A stretch of 64,000 nt of DNA from Filimonas sp. (GTDB lineage Bacteria; Bacteroidota; Bacteroidia; Chitinophagales; Chitinophagaceae). Of the stretch, positions 1-8,360 are shown in pieces. The stretch is taken from assembly GCA_017306865.1 (NCBI GenBank), contig JAFKHH010000016.1, positions 372,001 through 436,000 of the forward strand, read 5' to 3'. The position numbers were made by a program, and so were the translations under genes. The stretch's first letter is position 1; every line of letters begins with the position of its first letter. The notes under the pieces are model-generated. The model was given only the letters and a program-made list of their open reading frames with translations, did not search any database and was not told the origin of the DNA.

Positions 1-93
1 CAATACTTTGCGGCCGTTAGCTGTTTCCATACGTTTGCGGAAACCGTGTACCGTCTTACGACGACGTCTGTGTGGTTGAAATGTACGTTTCAT
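1..93 (-). CDS. rpmH: 50S ribosomal protein L34 (C-terminal part cut by window edge)
   Basis: The 31 visible codons read [20 protein letters not shown] and continue with [11 protein letters not shown]. This is the highly basic, strongly conserved N-terminal two thirds of L34, a small structural protein of the large ribosomal subunit. The family is usually 44 to 53 residues, so about 15 to 20 residues lie beyond the window edge. The ATG is the only sensible start. A good promoter lies 84 bp upstream of it. It is separated from the outer-membrane gene upstream on the same strand by a hairpin terminator, so it is its own transcription unit at this end. Confidence 0.95.
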   Translation of the reverse strand, partial: MKRTFQPHRRRRKTVHGFRKRMETANGRKVL

Positions 94-176
94 AAAAATG
101 TTTTTAAACTAACCCAAAAATGATATTTCAACAAACAGGTAACAGTCACCATCACTGGCACCCGGTGAAAGGACGG

Positions 177-206
177 CAAAGGTAGTAAAAATATGGTTGC
201 TGCAAA
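177..206 (-). promoter_or_regulatory. rpmH promoter, TTTG-N18-TACCTTTG
   Basis: On the minus strand TTTG (206-203) is followed after 18 nt by TACCTTTG (184-177), an exact match to the Bacteroidota primary sigma consensus TAnnTTTG with the expected -33 TTTG. It would give an untranslated leader of roughly 75 nt before the rpmH ATG. Seen as a motif only; activity is inferred. Confidence 0.6.
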
Positions 207-221
207 ACAATATTGGCCTTA

Positions 222-256
222 ATTTTAAAAAATTGAGGGGGTAAGAATACCCCCTC
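222..256 (-). terminator. Rho-independent terminator after the outer-membrane protein gene
   Basis: A perfect 9-bp stem (GAGGGGGTA at 235-243 with TACCCCCTC at 248-256) closes a 4-nt loop. On the minus strand it is followed by a T-rich tail (complement of the A-rich stretch at 222-232). It lies 58 bp past the stop of the minus-strand gene ending at 314. Confidence 0.75.
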
Positions 257-313
257 GTTCCCTTATTAATCTATAATTGGGCATTACTACCCAACAAGTT
301 GAAAGCCAAAGGC

Positions 314-1564
314 TTAATCATATTTTTTAACCTTGGTGAACCAGAAATCCCTGTAACTAAGCATTACACCGACTTGTACATAGTTCTGCTGCAAAAGGTT
401 TTTTTGTGTCGTTCCAAACTGTCCAACTTCCAGGTTAAACTGGTAAGACAGGGCAGATCTCCTGGAGTTAAGGCCAAGACCAACTGTAGCCCCGTACGTC
501 TTCAGTTGCGTGTTATACATCTGCAGGTAAGAACCTCCATAAAAGCCACCGGCCTGTACATAATATTTTTCAAACTTCAGGCCCTGGTAATACAGCTTTT
601 TAGAATATTCAACTCCGGCAGAGATACGATTGCTGTTTACTAACTGATAGGTCAATCCTTTATATCCTATATCAGTCCATTGCTGTTGCGTAAAATCTGT
701 GGCGAAAGTCCACTTATCGTTGTATGTAGCGGAAATGCCGCCTGTGTACATTATCGGCAATGTAAAATAGCCTGTCTTATATTTTTCATCACTTACAATC
801 GTCTGCGAACCATCCGTTACTGTTAACGAATAATCTGCATTCATTGTTGTCTTGTTAGAAAAAGTTGCACCGGCAGATACTGACCATTTTTTAGAAATAC
901 GTGTATTGTATAGCGCACCAAACTTGTAATACATTTTACTTAGGTAAATATCGCGCTGTGTTGTAATCGCCGATCCTATTACGTTATCTGTTGGCAGGTT
1001 TTCTGTCTGTGACAGGGAACCGGAAAGAAATGCGCTTTCAACACCTACTGAGAAATTTTTAAACGGTGTGAATGCATTGGCAAGATAAAATTTGTGTACC
1101 CCACCAGTTCCTGTATAGTATCCGTTTATACTTGCATTACTACCTTGTACATCTTTAGGCGCATGAAAAGAATAATTGCTGCTGCTAAATGGTAATATAC
1201 CAAAGCTAATGCCCCACCAGGGCTTTATCTTGATTGCCATAGCCAGTTTTTCTATCTGGAAGTCACTGGAGTTACCAGTACTGCTTATCTGGTCTGAATT
1301 GTAAGTAACACCTTTATACCGCCCTGCCATTTCTACAGCGAAGAAATGATCATCCAACCTGCTGTAAGAGGCAGGGTTTGCATGATACATTGCTTTACCT
1401 GAAAACAAACTTACACCGGAGTTGCCCATACCATAGGACCTGTCGAAATAACTGTTTTCAATATCACCTATGCCAATAATAGAATAGGCAGAGGTGTTAT
1501 TTTGAGACCAGGCAGGAACTTTAGAAAATAACGCAATGATTAATATGGTCGTGATTTTTCTCAT
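314..1564 (-). CDS. Outer-membrane beta-barrel protein, FadL/aromatic-hydrocarbon-porin-like
   Basis: This 416-residue protein has a clear Sec signal peptide (residues 1-20, ending near WSQ). After it comes a region with the pattern YS..GIGD....RSYGMGN......NPASYS, typical of a large family of Bacteroidota outer-membrane proteins distantly related to FadL-type barrels. The rest alternates aromatic and polar residues as in transmembrane beta strands and ends FWFTKVKKYD. The same N-terminal pattern and a very similar ending (VWFIKRKYD) occur in the product of the gene at 54663-56033, so the two are paralogs. It starts only 6 bp after the DUF4270 gene, so the two probably form one operon. The substrate is unknown; a transport or envelope-stability role is inference. 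Confidence 0.7.
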   Translation of the reverse strand: MRKITTILIIALFSKVPAWSQNNTSAYSIIGIGDIENSYFDRSYGMGNSGVSLFSGKAMYHANPASYSRLDDHFFAVEMAGRYKGVTYNSDQISSTGNSSDFQIEKLAMAIKIKPWWGISFGILPFSSSNYSFHAPKDVQGSNASINGYYTGTGGVHKFYLANAFTPFKNFSVGVESAFLSGSLSQTENLPTDNVIGSAITTQRDIYLSKMYYKFGALYNTRISKKWSVSAGATFSNKTTMNADYSLTVTDGSQTIVSDEKYKTGYFTLPIMYTGGISATYNDKWTFATDFTQQQWTDIGYKGLTYQLVNSNRISAGVEYSKKLYYQGLKFEKYYVQAGGFYGGSYLQMYNTQLKTYGATVGLGLNSRRSALSYQFNLEVGQFGTTQKNLLQQNYVQVGVMLSYRDFWFTKVKKYD

Positions 1565-1570
1565 TTGAAT

Positions 1571-2899
1571 TTATTGTACAGCCAGGTAATAGATTATCAG
1601 CTGTATTCTACTATTTGGGTTTATGGCACTGCCCACCAGTATCCTGTCAAACTTTGTTGTATGGCTTGGAGACGGTGGCACTAATAGTAAGCCGTTTTGA
1701 CTGGTAGGGCTTGCTGAGATCTGCTGTTGCAGATAAGAAGTAACATCATACTGGTAAGAGGTGTTCTGCCCAGACATCTCATCTATCACCAGATTACCGG
1801 TCTGTGTAACAGTTTGTCCGTTTACAGATGCCGCCAGATCACTACCCAGTTGATTATTAATATCCGTTACAGATAACCTTAATTGCGGTGGCAATGTATA
1901 AAGACCTGTGTAAGTATTTTTCAACGGAACTACCATCAATCTTGCCTGTAGTATCCCTTTGTAATTATTTGCCTGTAACAATGATCTTAAAGTAGGGAAA
2001 CTAATCTTAGGCATTGCTCCCGTTATATATTGGCCATAGGCAATATTATTAGTAGATGTAGATGGAATTTCTTTTTTAGTAAGAGAGCCAAAATTCAGAT
2101 TTCCCAAAACAGTTCCCGTACGGTCAATAGAAATATTATTGAACTGATGGGTATTGTTCACCATGCTAAACTTAAACACCTGTTGTGTAGTTACTGCAGC
2201 CGGTTCTTTATAATAGAGTCGCATAGTAATACTGTCTTTAAAGCCCATAATACAGCTATTGCTATTGCCCGGTGCTATACATACTCCTTTAAAATAGTCA
2301 ATGAATTTGTCTGTCGCAGAAATGCGATCATCTTTAGTCTGCAGCATTTGTAAAAATGTAGCAGCCATTGCATCTGGCAAGCGAATAGAGATCGTATCAA
2401 TAATCGTGTTCGGCATTACTTTATATGTGCCCTGGCCAATTACGCCCGGTAATGCAGGAATAGTGTCTTTGTTAAACAAAGTGGTGCTTACTCCCTTTGG
2501 CAATATATTATTGGCTAACTGGTAAACATTCAGGCTATATGGCTGGGTTGTATCGCCATAAAAGGTCTTATTGTATTTCAATACGATAGTAAGAGAATCA
2601 AATACAGCCTTTACGGTAGGCGCAGTCTCTACAGTTGGAGGAGAAAATTCAAAATATGATTTACTGGATACTACACCAAAGTATGGATCTGTATAACCAC
2701 CTATTAATGCGACACCGGTACCGGAAGTTGTAAATGAGTCAACGTAGACAGTAGTGAGTACAGGTTGTATGGTATCTACTTTTACAATTTGTGTGTTTCC
2801 ATTGTCGAGGAACTGTGAGCCGAAGTTCACATCAGCTTTTGTACAGGCTGTTGCAATGCAAACAATAAAAGCGAATAGATAATAAAGGTTTCTTTTCAT
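1571..2899 (-). CDS. DUF4270 family lipoprotein
   Basis: 442 residues from the chosen start. The reading frame extends 15 codons further upstream, but the ATG at 2899 gives a textbook lipoprotein signal: MKRNLYYLF, a hydrophobic stretch, then the lipobox ATAC with the modified cysteine near residue 19. The mature part begins with a V.FG..FLD....V motif and has many beta-strand-like segments (DTIQPVLTTVYVDSF and FDSLTIVLKYN). This is typical of DUF4270, a Bacteroidota-specific family of surface or periplasmic lipoproteins without known function. It precedes the barrel-protein gene by 6 bp, suggesting the pair acts together at the outer membrane. Upstream lies a 330-bp divergent spacer. Family assignment is from recognition of the N-terminal pattern. 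Confidence 0.7.
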   Translation of the reverse strand: MKRNLYYLFAFIVCIATACTKADVNFGSQFLDNGNTQIVKVDTIQPVLTTVYVDSFTTSGTGVALIGGYTDPYFGVVSSKSYFEFSPPTVETAPTVKAVFDSLTIVLKYNKTFYGDTTQPYSLNVYQLANNILPKGVSTTLFNKDTIPALPGVIGQGTYKVMPNTIIDTISIRLPDAMAATFLQMLQTKDDRISATDKFIDYFKGVCIAPGNSNSCIMGFKDSITMRLYYKEPAAVTTQQVFKFSMVNNTHQFNNISIDRTGTVLGNLNFGSLTKKEIPSTSTNNIAYGQYITGAMPKISFPTLRSLLQANNYKGILQARLMVVPLKNTYTGLYTLPPQLRLSVTDINNQLGSDLAASVNGQTVTQTGNLVIDEMSGQNTSYQYDVTSYLQQQISASPTSQNGLLLVPPSPSHTTKFDRILVGSAINPNSRIQLIIYYLAVQ

Positions 2900-3229
2900 G
2901 TAAACTTTTATGCGCGATGTAGGCCGCATTAAAAAAGTCAGCAATGTTAAGCAGGCGCTTCGTTAGTGAATTGTTAGTATATATAAACAACCATTAATGG
3001 TCGATTAGATAAGAGAATGTATGGATAAGTGATTTTTTAGGCCGCCGAACACTATTTGTTATAATTTGTTAAAACAGTAATTCATTAAGCGGCAAATAAC
3101 ATTCACTCATCGATTAAAACAGATCAAAAAGCAGCACTTACACGCTTTTCAGGACGTTAATACATTTATAAAGTTGTTTTGCTGTTTATTACGTGCTATT
3201 AATTTTACCCGATAAGTATCGCAGCCGAT
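2900..3229. other. 330-bp divergent intergenic region
   Basis: The spacer separates the DUF4270 operon (minus) from the histidine-kinase operon (plus). I see no open reading frame of substance. A plausible plus-strand promoter is listed separately at 3178-3207. On the minus strand TAACATTG (2949-2942) is a 7-of-8 match to the -7 consensus 43 nt upstream of the DUF4270 start. The centre is AT-rich and without clear inverted repeats. Confidence 0.4.
3178..3207 (+). promoter_or_regulatory. Candidate promoter of the LytS/LytTR operon
   Basis: TTTG (3178-3181) is followed after 18 nt by TAATTTTA (3200-3207), a 7-of-8 match to TAnnTTTG, and the kinase ATG follows 22 nt later. Motif match only. Confidence 0.4.
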
Positions 3230-4420
3230 ATGCATATTTCCAAAACCTGGCGAATAATATTACAAGCAGCTTTATGGCTTATTGTTTTCTTATTTCCACT
3301 ATTCCTGTATAATGTAAGGGTTCTTGATCCTAACTTTTATTTGAAAGAGTGTATTAACAATGCATTTCTTATTGCACTGTTTTACTTTCATATGAACGTG
3401 TTGATCCCCAGGTATTTTGTGAAGAACAAAATACTGATCTACCTCAGCTTCATCCTGGTTTCTATTGCTGTGATTGCTACAGAACAGCACATTGTAGAAT
3501 ACACGACGTTTGAAAAGATAGCGAAGACTACCACATCTCACCGGCCGGTAATTATGCCGCTGCGGCAGATAGCGATGAAACAGCATTTGCAGGTGCCGCC
3601 CAACGACAGCACTATGCGCCGGGATAGCTTTGCGCCGCGAGATGCATTCTTCATGTCCCGCAGAATAAAGGAGTGGGATAGGAAAATATTAAGTCTTCCA
3701 GCCTTTATCTTTTTTATGACACTGCGTAAATCATTCATTTCTGCCTTGTTCATATTACTTGCAGGAGGTTTTATAAAGATTGCATTACAATGGTTTAAGA
3801 CAGAACGGGAAAAGGAGATACTGGAAAAAGAGAAATTGAATGCAGAGCTGGGATTTTTAAAGTCCCAGGTTAACCCGCATTTTCTCTTCAATTCTTTAAA
3901 CAGTATTTATTCGCTTGCGCACAAGAAGGCGGATGAAACAGAAACGGCCATATTACAGTTATCGCAGATGATGCGATATATGATCTACGATTCTAATACC
4001 AACAATGTACTGCTGGATAAAGAGTTAGAATATCTGCAAAATTATATTGACTTAAAAAAACTACGTCTCGCCGGTAACATAGATGTCCGGTTTAACGTGA
4101 GCGGCAACACCAAAGGTTTGATCATAGAACCAATGCTACTGATCCCTTTCATTGAGAATGCATTTAAGCATGGCATCAGCTATGCCGAAAACTGTTATAT
4201 CAATATATCTATTACTTGCACAGATGATACATTGAAAATGGAGGTTTCTAACAAGCTAATCAAAAGAGCAAAAGATGAAGTAGGAGGACTTGGCCTGGAA
4301 AATGTTCGAAAGCGCCTGAACCTGCTTTATCCTGATAGTTATACGCTTGACATAGCTACTTCAGACAATACATACACTACAACTTTAATACTCGCTTTAA
4401 AAAATATCGCACATGATTAA
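3230..4420 (+). CDS. LytS/YehU-type sensor histidine kinase
   Basis: This 396-residue inner-membrane kinase has hydrophobic segments near residues 9-27, 45-58, 70-88 and 168-188. A short extracytoplasmic stretch lies between the third and fourth. The cytoplasmic part has the His_kinase (PF06580) signature QVNPHFLFNSLNSI with the phosphoacceptor at His217. A GHKL ATPase N-box follows (PFIENAFKH, Asn310), then a G-box near GGLGLENVRKRL. This family lacks a classical HisKA domain and pairs with LytTR regulators. That matches the next gene, which overlaps it by 8 bp (ATGATTAA), so the two are translationally coupled. No recognisable sensor domain is visible, so the stimulus is unknown. Confidence 0.9.
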   Translation: MHISKTWRIILQAALWLIVFLFPLFLYNVRVLDPNFYLKECINNAFLIALFYFHMNVLIPRYFVKNKILIYLSFILVSIAVIATEQHIVEYTTFEKIAKTTTSHRPVIMPLRQIAMKQHLQVPPNDSTMRRDSFAPRDAFFMSRRIKEWDRKILSLPAFIFFMTLRKSFISALFILLAGGFIKIALQWFKTEREKEILEKEKLNAELGFLKSQVNPHFLFNSLNSIYSLAHKKADETETAILQLSQMMRYMIYDSNTNNVLLDKELEYLQNYIDLKKLRLAGNIDVRFNVSGNTKGLIIEPMLLIPFIENAFKHGISYAENCYINISITCTDDTLKMEVSNKLIKRAKDEVGGLGLENVRKRLNLLYPDSYTLDIATSDNTYTTTLILALKNIAHD

Positions 4421-5129
4421 TTGCATTGTTATTGATGATGAACCGCTGGCTGTTGAAATACTGGAAGACTTTATTAGTAAAGTTCCGGCGACGCAACTTG
4501 TGGGAAAATACACGAATGCGCTCGCAGCACTACAGCAGTTGGAAAATGAAGAGATCGATCTTCTTTTTCTTGATATTAAAATGCCGGATATTTCAGGCAT
4601 AGATTTCTTCTCCAGCCTGAAGCGAAAGCCTGCAGTTATCTTCACTACAGCATACCAGGAATATGCAGTGGAGAGCTATAACCTGGACGCAATAGATTAC
4701 CTGGTGAAACCCATACCATTCAACCGGTTTTTGAACGCCGTAGGAAAGGCCCAGGAATATATTACGTCGACAAAAAATGTCAAGAAAGAGGTAAATACTT
4801 CTACCGCCCGAAAATTCATTTTCATTAAAACAGAATACAAGATTGTGCGCATTGAACTTGATGACATCCTGTATATCGAAGGTTTGAAAGATTATTCCAA
4901 GATCTATCTGAAAGATAATCCGAAGCCAATATTTACTCTACAGAACCTGAAGTCTTTTGAAACAAAGTTCCAAGCAGATGAGTTTATACGGGTGCATCGC
5001 TCTTATATCGTATCTGTGAGCAAGATCAACATGATCTGTAAAAATCGTGTGGTTATCGGTCAAACGGATATACCTGTCAGCATTGGTTTCCGCAATAATT
5101 TGTTAGATGTAGTGCATAAAAACTCTTAA
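4413..5129 (+). CDS. LytTR-family response regulator
   Basis: 238 residues. An N-terminal receiver domain (1-115) has the acidic pair at residues 8-9, the phosphoacceptor Asp54 in LLFLDIKMPD, the conserved Thr79 and Lys99 in YLVKP. The C-terminal LytTR DNA-binding domain (about 130-235) shows IFIKTEYKIVRIELDDILYI near its start and FIRVHRSYIVS later, both typical. It regulates transcription by binding direct repeats as a dimer in characterised relatives. It overlaps the kinase gene by 8 bp. The genes it controls are not evident; the Kelch/DUF4907 pair 166 bp downstream is one candidate by position only. Confidence 0.92.
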   Translation: MINCIVIDDEPLAVEILEDFISKVPATQLVGKYTNALAALQQLENEEIDLLFLDIKMPDISGIDFFSSLKRKPAVIFTTAYQEYAVESYNLDAIDYLVKPIPFNRFLNAVGKAQEYITSTKNVKKEVNTSTARKFIFIKTEYKIVRIELDDILYIEGLKDYSKIYLKDNPKPIFTLQNLKSFETKFQADEFIRVHRSYIVSVSKINMICKNRVVIGQTDIPVSIGFRNNLLDVVHKNS

Positions 5130-5295
5130 TCCATCAGTGTTTGCCATTCGTTCTTCCTGCTAAAAATCAAAAGATCGAATACGCAACTGGTAGATAAAAA
5201 CAAGTCATTTATCTTAAAATAGTGCCTACAAATCCATTTTAACGATTTTAGGCCATTGTGTTCAGATAATTTCAGCGCAAAATCAGAAAATTTAT

Positions 5296-6336
5296 ATGAG
5301 TCGGATGAAGCATATTCTATTTGCTGCAGGTTCTTTAGCCCTTAGCATGTTGGCAGTTTCCTGCCACAAAGACTCCGGTACTCCTGACGACCAGGAAGGT
5401 AACTGGGTAATAAGATCAGAGTTTGATGGTATTGTAAGATCCCGTGCAGTATCCTTTGTAGTCAATGATACTGCTTATGTTGGTACTGGCTACAATCGTA
5501 ATACTTATGCCAGCCAATATAATTTTTATAAGTATGTATTGACAGATCAAACTGATTACTGGACTCAGATCGCTGATTTTCCTGGCACTGCCCGCAATTC
5601 CGCAGTTGGCTTCAACATCGGTAGCAAAGGATATGTAGGTACTGGGTCTGATGGTGTAAATATGCTGAAAGACTTTTGGGAATATAACCCGGCAACTGGT
5701 AAATGGACTAGAAAGGCAGATTTTGGAGGTACAGCACGTATTGATGCTACAGGATTCGGTATCGGTTCACTTGGATACATTACCACTGGTTTTGATAATA
5801 ACTACTTAAAGGATATGTGGCAGTACGATCCTGTTGCTGATAAATGGACTTCTATTATCAGCCTGGGTGGTGCTAAACGTGCTGGTGCAGTTTCATTTGT
5901 TTACAACAACAAAGCATATATCGTTACGGGTTATAACAACGGTTCCCCGGTTAATGACTTCTTTGTGTTTGATCCATCAAATACAAACCAGCCATGGACT
6001 GAGTTACGCAAAATTACCAACGTTGATGCTAATTCAACTATCGACGATGATTATACGGACATTCAACGTCAGTACGGTGTTGCATTTGTAATTGGCACTA
6101 AAGCTTATTTATCAACAGGCGACAACAATGGTAGCATTACTTCTAAAACATGGTGTTATGATTTCGCGTCCGACTCATGGACAAGAAGGACATCCTATGA
6201 AAGAAGTGGCAGAACCGGTGCTGTAGGTTTTGCAGTAAAAGGCAGAGGTTTTGTTGGTACGGGTAAATCAGGCTCTCTTGATTTTGATAATTTCGATGAG
6301 TTTATCCCTACACAAACATATAATGCAAATGACTAG
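5296..6336 (+). CDS. Kelch-repeat beta-propeller lipoprotein
   Basis: 346 residues. The signal peptide ends in the lipobox LAVSC (Cys23), so this is a lipoprotein; the true start may be the fourth codon (MKHILFAAG at 5305). The mature protein has six visible Kelch-like repeats, each with a pattern like R..AV.F.....AYV.TGY. They begin at FVVNDTAYVGTGY, FNIGSKGYVGTGS, FGIGSLGYITTGF, FVYNNKAYIVTGY, FVIGTKAYLSTGD and FAVKGRGFVGTGK, and probably form one six-bladed propeller. Such proteins act as surface interaction modules or in sugar metabolism. It overlaps the DUF4907 gene by 8 bp, so both are made together. Function is not known. Confidence 0.8.
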   Translation: MSRMKHILFAAGSLALSMLAVSCHKDSGTPDDQEGNWVIRSEFDGIVRSRAVSFVVNDTAYVGTGYNRNTYASQYNFYKYVLTDQTDYWTQIADFPGTARNSAVGFNIGSKGYVGTGSDGVNMLKDFWEYNPATGKWTRKADFGGTARIDATGFGIGSLGYITTGFDNNYLKDMWQYDPVADKWTSIISLGGAKRAGAVSFVYNNKAYIVTGYNNGSPVNDFFVFDPSNTNQPWTELRKITNVDANSTIDDDYTDIQRQYGVAFVIGTKAYLSTGDNNGSITSKTWCYDFASDSWTRRTSYERSGRTGAVGFAVKGRGFVGTGKSGSLDFDNFDEFIPTQTYNAND

Positions 6337-6682
6337 TAGAGGATCATTACGTTTCTTTGTAACCCTGTGTAGCATTATAGTCGTAAGCATCAGTTTGTTT
6401 TCCTGTAAAGCAAAGGGGAAGGATAACGGTAAAGACCGGTTACCTGTGGTAATGAAAACAATGAAGGATAGTACTGGTACCGGTTGGGGATATGAAGTGT
6501 ATGTAGATCACAAATTATTTATTAAACAACCTGTTATTCCTGCTGTTCCCGGTAATCATGCATTCTTTTCAGAAGCAGATGCTAAACTGGCTGGAGACCT
6601 GGTTGTAAAAAAAATAACGCATGGTCAGCAACCATTTATAACACAAGATGAGTTACATCAGTTGAAAATTACTTTACCCTGA
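6329..6682 (+). CDS. DUF4907 family small lipoprotein
   Basis: 117 residues from the ATG at 6329; ATG at 6323 is an alternative. The frame is open further upstream, but that part lies inside the Kelch gene and would bury the signal peptide. The N-terminus is a lipoprotein signal with SLFSC (Cys22). The short mature domain has GWGYEVYVDHKLFIKQP, IPAVPGNHAFF and then a helix ending in KKITHGQQP, matching the DUF4907 pattern as I remember it. The ATGACTAG overlap with the Kelch stop implies translational coupling. DUF4907 has no known function; the repeated pairing with Kelch proteins suggests a partner or anchor role (inference). Confidence 0.7.
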   Translation: MTSRGSLRFFVTLCSIIVVSISLFSCKAKGKDNGKDRLPVVMKTMKDSTGTGWGYEVYVDHKLFIKQPVIPAVPGNHAFFSEADAKLAGDLVVKKITHGQQPFITQDELHQLKITLP

Positions 6683-6706
6683 CGTAACATCGTTTTCGAA
6701 ATAATT

Positions 6707-6738
6707 AAAAATGCCTTTGTAATTACAAAGGCATTTTT
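6707..6738. terminator. Bidirectional terminator between the Kelch operon and murI
   Basis: A perfect 14-bp inverted repeat (AAAAATGCCTTTGT region, loop AATT at 6721-6724) with an A-run on the left and a T-run on the right, between two converging genes. It can serve both strands. Confidence 0.85.
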
Positions 6739-6744
6739 AATTAT

Positions 6745-7563
6745 TTATAGTTCCAGGTGTTTTGCTTCGACACGTTCCCCATAAAATACAGAAGCATGCT
6801 CATTAAAGTCATCTGCATCATCTGTGGTGTAAAATGCTTTCATTCCACTTCTGCTAATGTTTGATTCTATTTCAGGATGACGCAACAGGTAATCAAAAAG
6901 GCTTTCTGCTACTATTTCCCCTTGAACAATGATCTTTGTGCCCTCCGGGGTGTATTGTTGAATTTTATCTTTTATCAAGGGATAATGAGTGCATGCAAGA
7001 AGTATAGTATCCATTCCCGGCAACTGTTCCAATAAATGCTGTACATTTTGCTTTATAAAAAAGTCGGCTCCCGCTTTATTATGCTCATTATTTTCAATAA
7101 GCGGAACCCACATAGGGCAGGCTTCCTGTGCCACCGCTACTTCCGGGAAGAATTTATTTATTTCTATCAGGTAAGATTGAGAATTAACGGTGCCTTTGGT
7201 AGCTAATATCCCTACTTTATTTGTAGCGGTATAATTTCCGATCACTTCCGTTGTGGGTCTTATTACTCCCAACACCCTTTTACCGGGCGCAATGCGCTCT
7301 AAATCGCGTTGCTGAATACTTCTAAGTGCTTTTGCAGAGGCTGTATTGCATGCAAGTACCACCAGTGGGCAGCCTTGCTCAAAAAACCATTCTACACACT
7401 GCAGTGTGTAGTGATAAACTGTTTCAAAAGACCTGGTTCCGTATGGCGCCCTTGCATTGTCGCCTAAATAGATATAGTCATAACCTGGCAGCTTTTTTAC
7501 TATCTCTTTCAAAACAGTGAGGCCGCCATAGCCGGAATCGAATACACCAATAGGTTGTTGCAT
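6745..7563 (-). CDS. murI: Glutamate racemase
   Basis: 272 residues, the normal length. It interconverts L- and D-glutamate for peptidoglycan and is cofactor-independent. Both catalytic cysteines are present in their motifs: Cys72 in LACNTASAKAL and Cys191 in LLACTHYPLI, with the N-terminal GVFDSGYGGLTVL that binds substrate (Asp9, Ser10) and GDNARAPYG. It is the last gene of the nadK-porG-uppS-bamA-skp-skp-murI block, but a strong hairpin separates it from the upstream skp, so it may have its own promoter. A TATTTTTG box (7575-7568) overlaps the terminator T-tract right before the ATG; its use is uncertain. Confidence 0.97.
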   Translation of the reverse strand: MQQPIGVFDSGYGGLTVLKEIVKKLPGYDYIYLGDNARAPYGTRSFETVYHYTLQCVEWFFEQGCPLVVLACNTASAKALRSIQQRDLERIAPGKRVLGVIRPTTEVIGNYTATNKVGILATKGTVNSQSYLIEINKFFPEVAVAQEACPMWVPLIENNEHNKAGADFFIKQNVQHLLEQLPGMDTILLACTHYPLIKDKIQQYTPEGTKIIVQGEIVAESLFDYLLRHPEIESNISRSGMKAFYTTDDADDFNEHASVFYGERVEAKHLEL

Positions 7564-7571
7564 GTACCAAA

Positions 7572-7607
7572 AATAAGAACCATCCTGTAAAAAGGATGGT
7601 TCTTATT
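7572..7607 (-). terminator. Rho-independent terminator after the second skp gene
   Basis: A 15-bp perfect stem (AATAAGAACCATCCT / AGGATGGTTCTTATT) with a 6-nt loop, followed on the minus strand by a T-run, lies between the OmpH gene and murI. Confidence 0.85.
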
Positions 7608-7632
7608 CAATATATCTACCGAATGGTATTTA

Positions 7633-8259
7633 CTATTTTTTAGGCGTTGTTGGTCTTGCACCACCAGCACCCGGAGCTGGCTTCTTAGGCGCATCTTCTG
7701 CGTCTGGTTGGCCACCACCTAATTCAGCAGGCAAAGTGATCTTCATTTCTTTTGCCACTTTTACAAAGATGTTATCAACACTGTTACCAGAACCCAGGAA
7801 TTCAATAGCACCTGGCTTCAACACAACTAAGTATTTGTTAGCGTCTAATACTTTTTTGTAAGCAGTCGCTACTCTTTCATATAAAGGTTGCGCCAAAATA
7901 GCCATTTTCTGATCTACTTTCTGTTGTGCTATTTGCTGCCAATAAACGATCTGCATACCTACGCGCTGACGTTGTTCTTTGCTATAGTCCAGAATAGCTT
8001 TTGACTTGTTAGCTGCAGAGTCTATTTTATAAGTGCTGTCAAGACGTTTGAATTCAGAATTCAATACATCATATTCAGCACCCAGAGAGTCACGCTGATA
8101 TATTTGGATCAGGCTATCTACCTTTCTGTATTCAGGTAAAGCCTGCATCATGATCTCGATGTCAAAAAAACCAACTTTAGGCGCAGTTTGCGCTTTAGAT
8201 GTAGTAGCACCCAGTAAAAGTCCCACAACAGCCAACATTGAAAAGACAACCTTTTTCAT
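7633..8259 (-). CDS. OmpH/Skp-family periplasmic chaperone with proline/alanine/glycine tail
   Basis: 208 residues from the ATG at 8259, which begins a standard signal peptide (MKKVVFSML to SKA|Q); the upstream extension is out of context. The mature part starts with the Skp pattern KVGFFDIEIMMQALPEYRKVD and continues as a long charged helix predicted to be one arm of the trimeric jellyfish fold. Skp proteins hold unfolded outer-membrane proteins for delivery to BamA. Unlike its neighbour it ends with a low-complexity tail rich in Pro, Ala and Gly (last 35 residues). It is the second of two tandem skp genes directly after bamA, a common Bacteroidota arrangement. Confidence 0.88.
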   Translation of the reverse strand: MKKVVFSMLAVVGLLLGATTSKAQTAPKVGFFDIEIMMQALPEYRKVDSLIQIYQRDSLGAEYDVLNSEFKRLDSTYKIDSAANKSKAILDYSKEQRQRVGMQIVYWQQIAQQKVDQKMAILAQPLYERVATAYKKVLDANKYLVVLKPGAIEFLGSGNSVDNIFVKVAKEMKITLPAELGGGQPDAEDAPKKPAPGAGGARPTTPKK

Positions 8260-8360
8260 TTTTGTTCTTGTTTTAAGTTTTACACTCAACAACCATCTAA
8301 CTTTTACTGACGGGTTGTTCGAATTTAGATTTGTTTATTAAAATTTATGAACGGGTCTAA

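Noticed and set aside
6251-6328. Longer N-terminus for the DUF4907 gene
   Set aside because: It would lie inside the Kelch gene and put 26 residues before the lipoprotein signal; the ATG at 6329 fits the overlap and lipobox.
7568-7575. TATTTTTG as murI promoter
   Set aside because: It coincides with the T-tract of the preceding terminator and leaves only 4 nt before the ATG; counted as uncertain, not as a feature.
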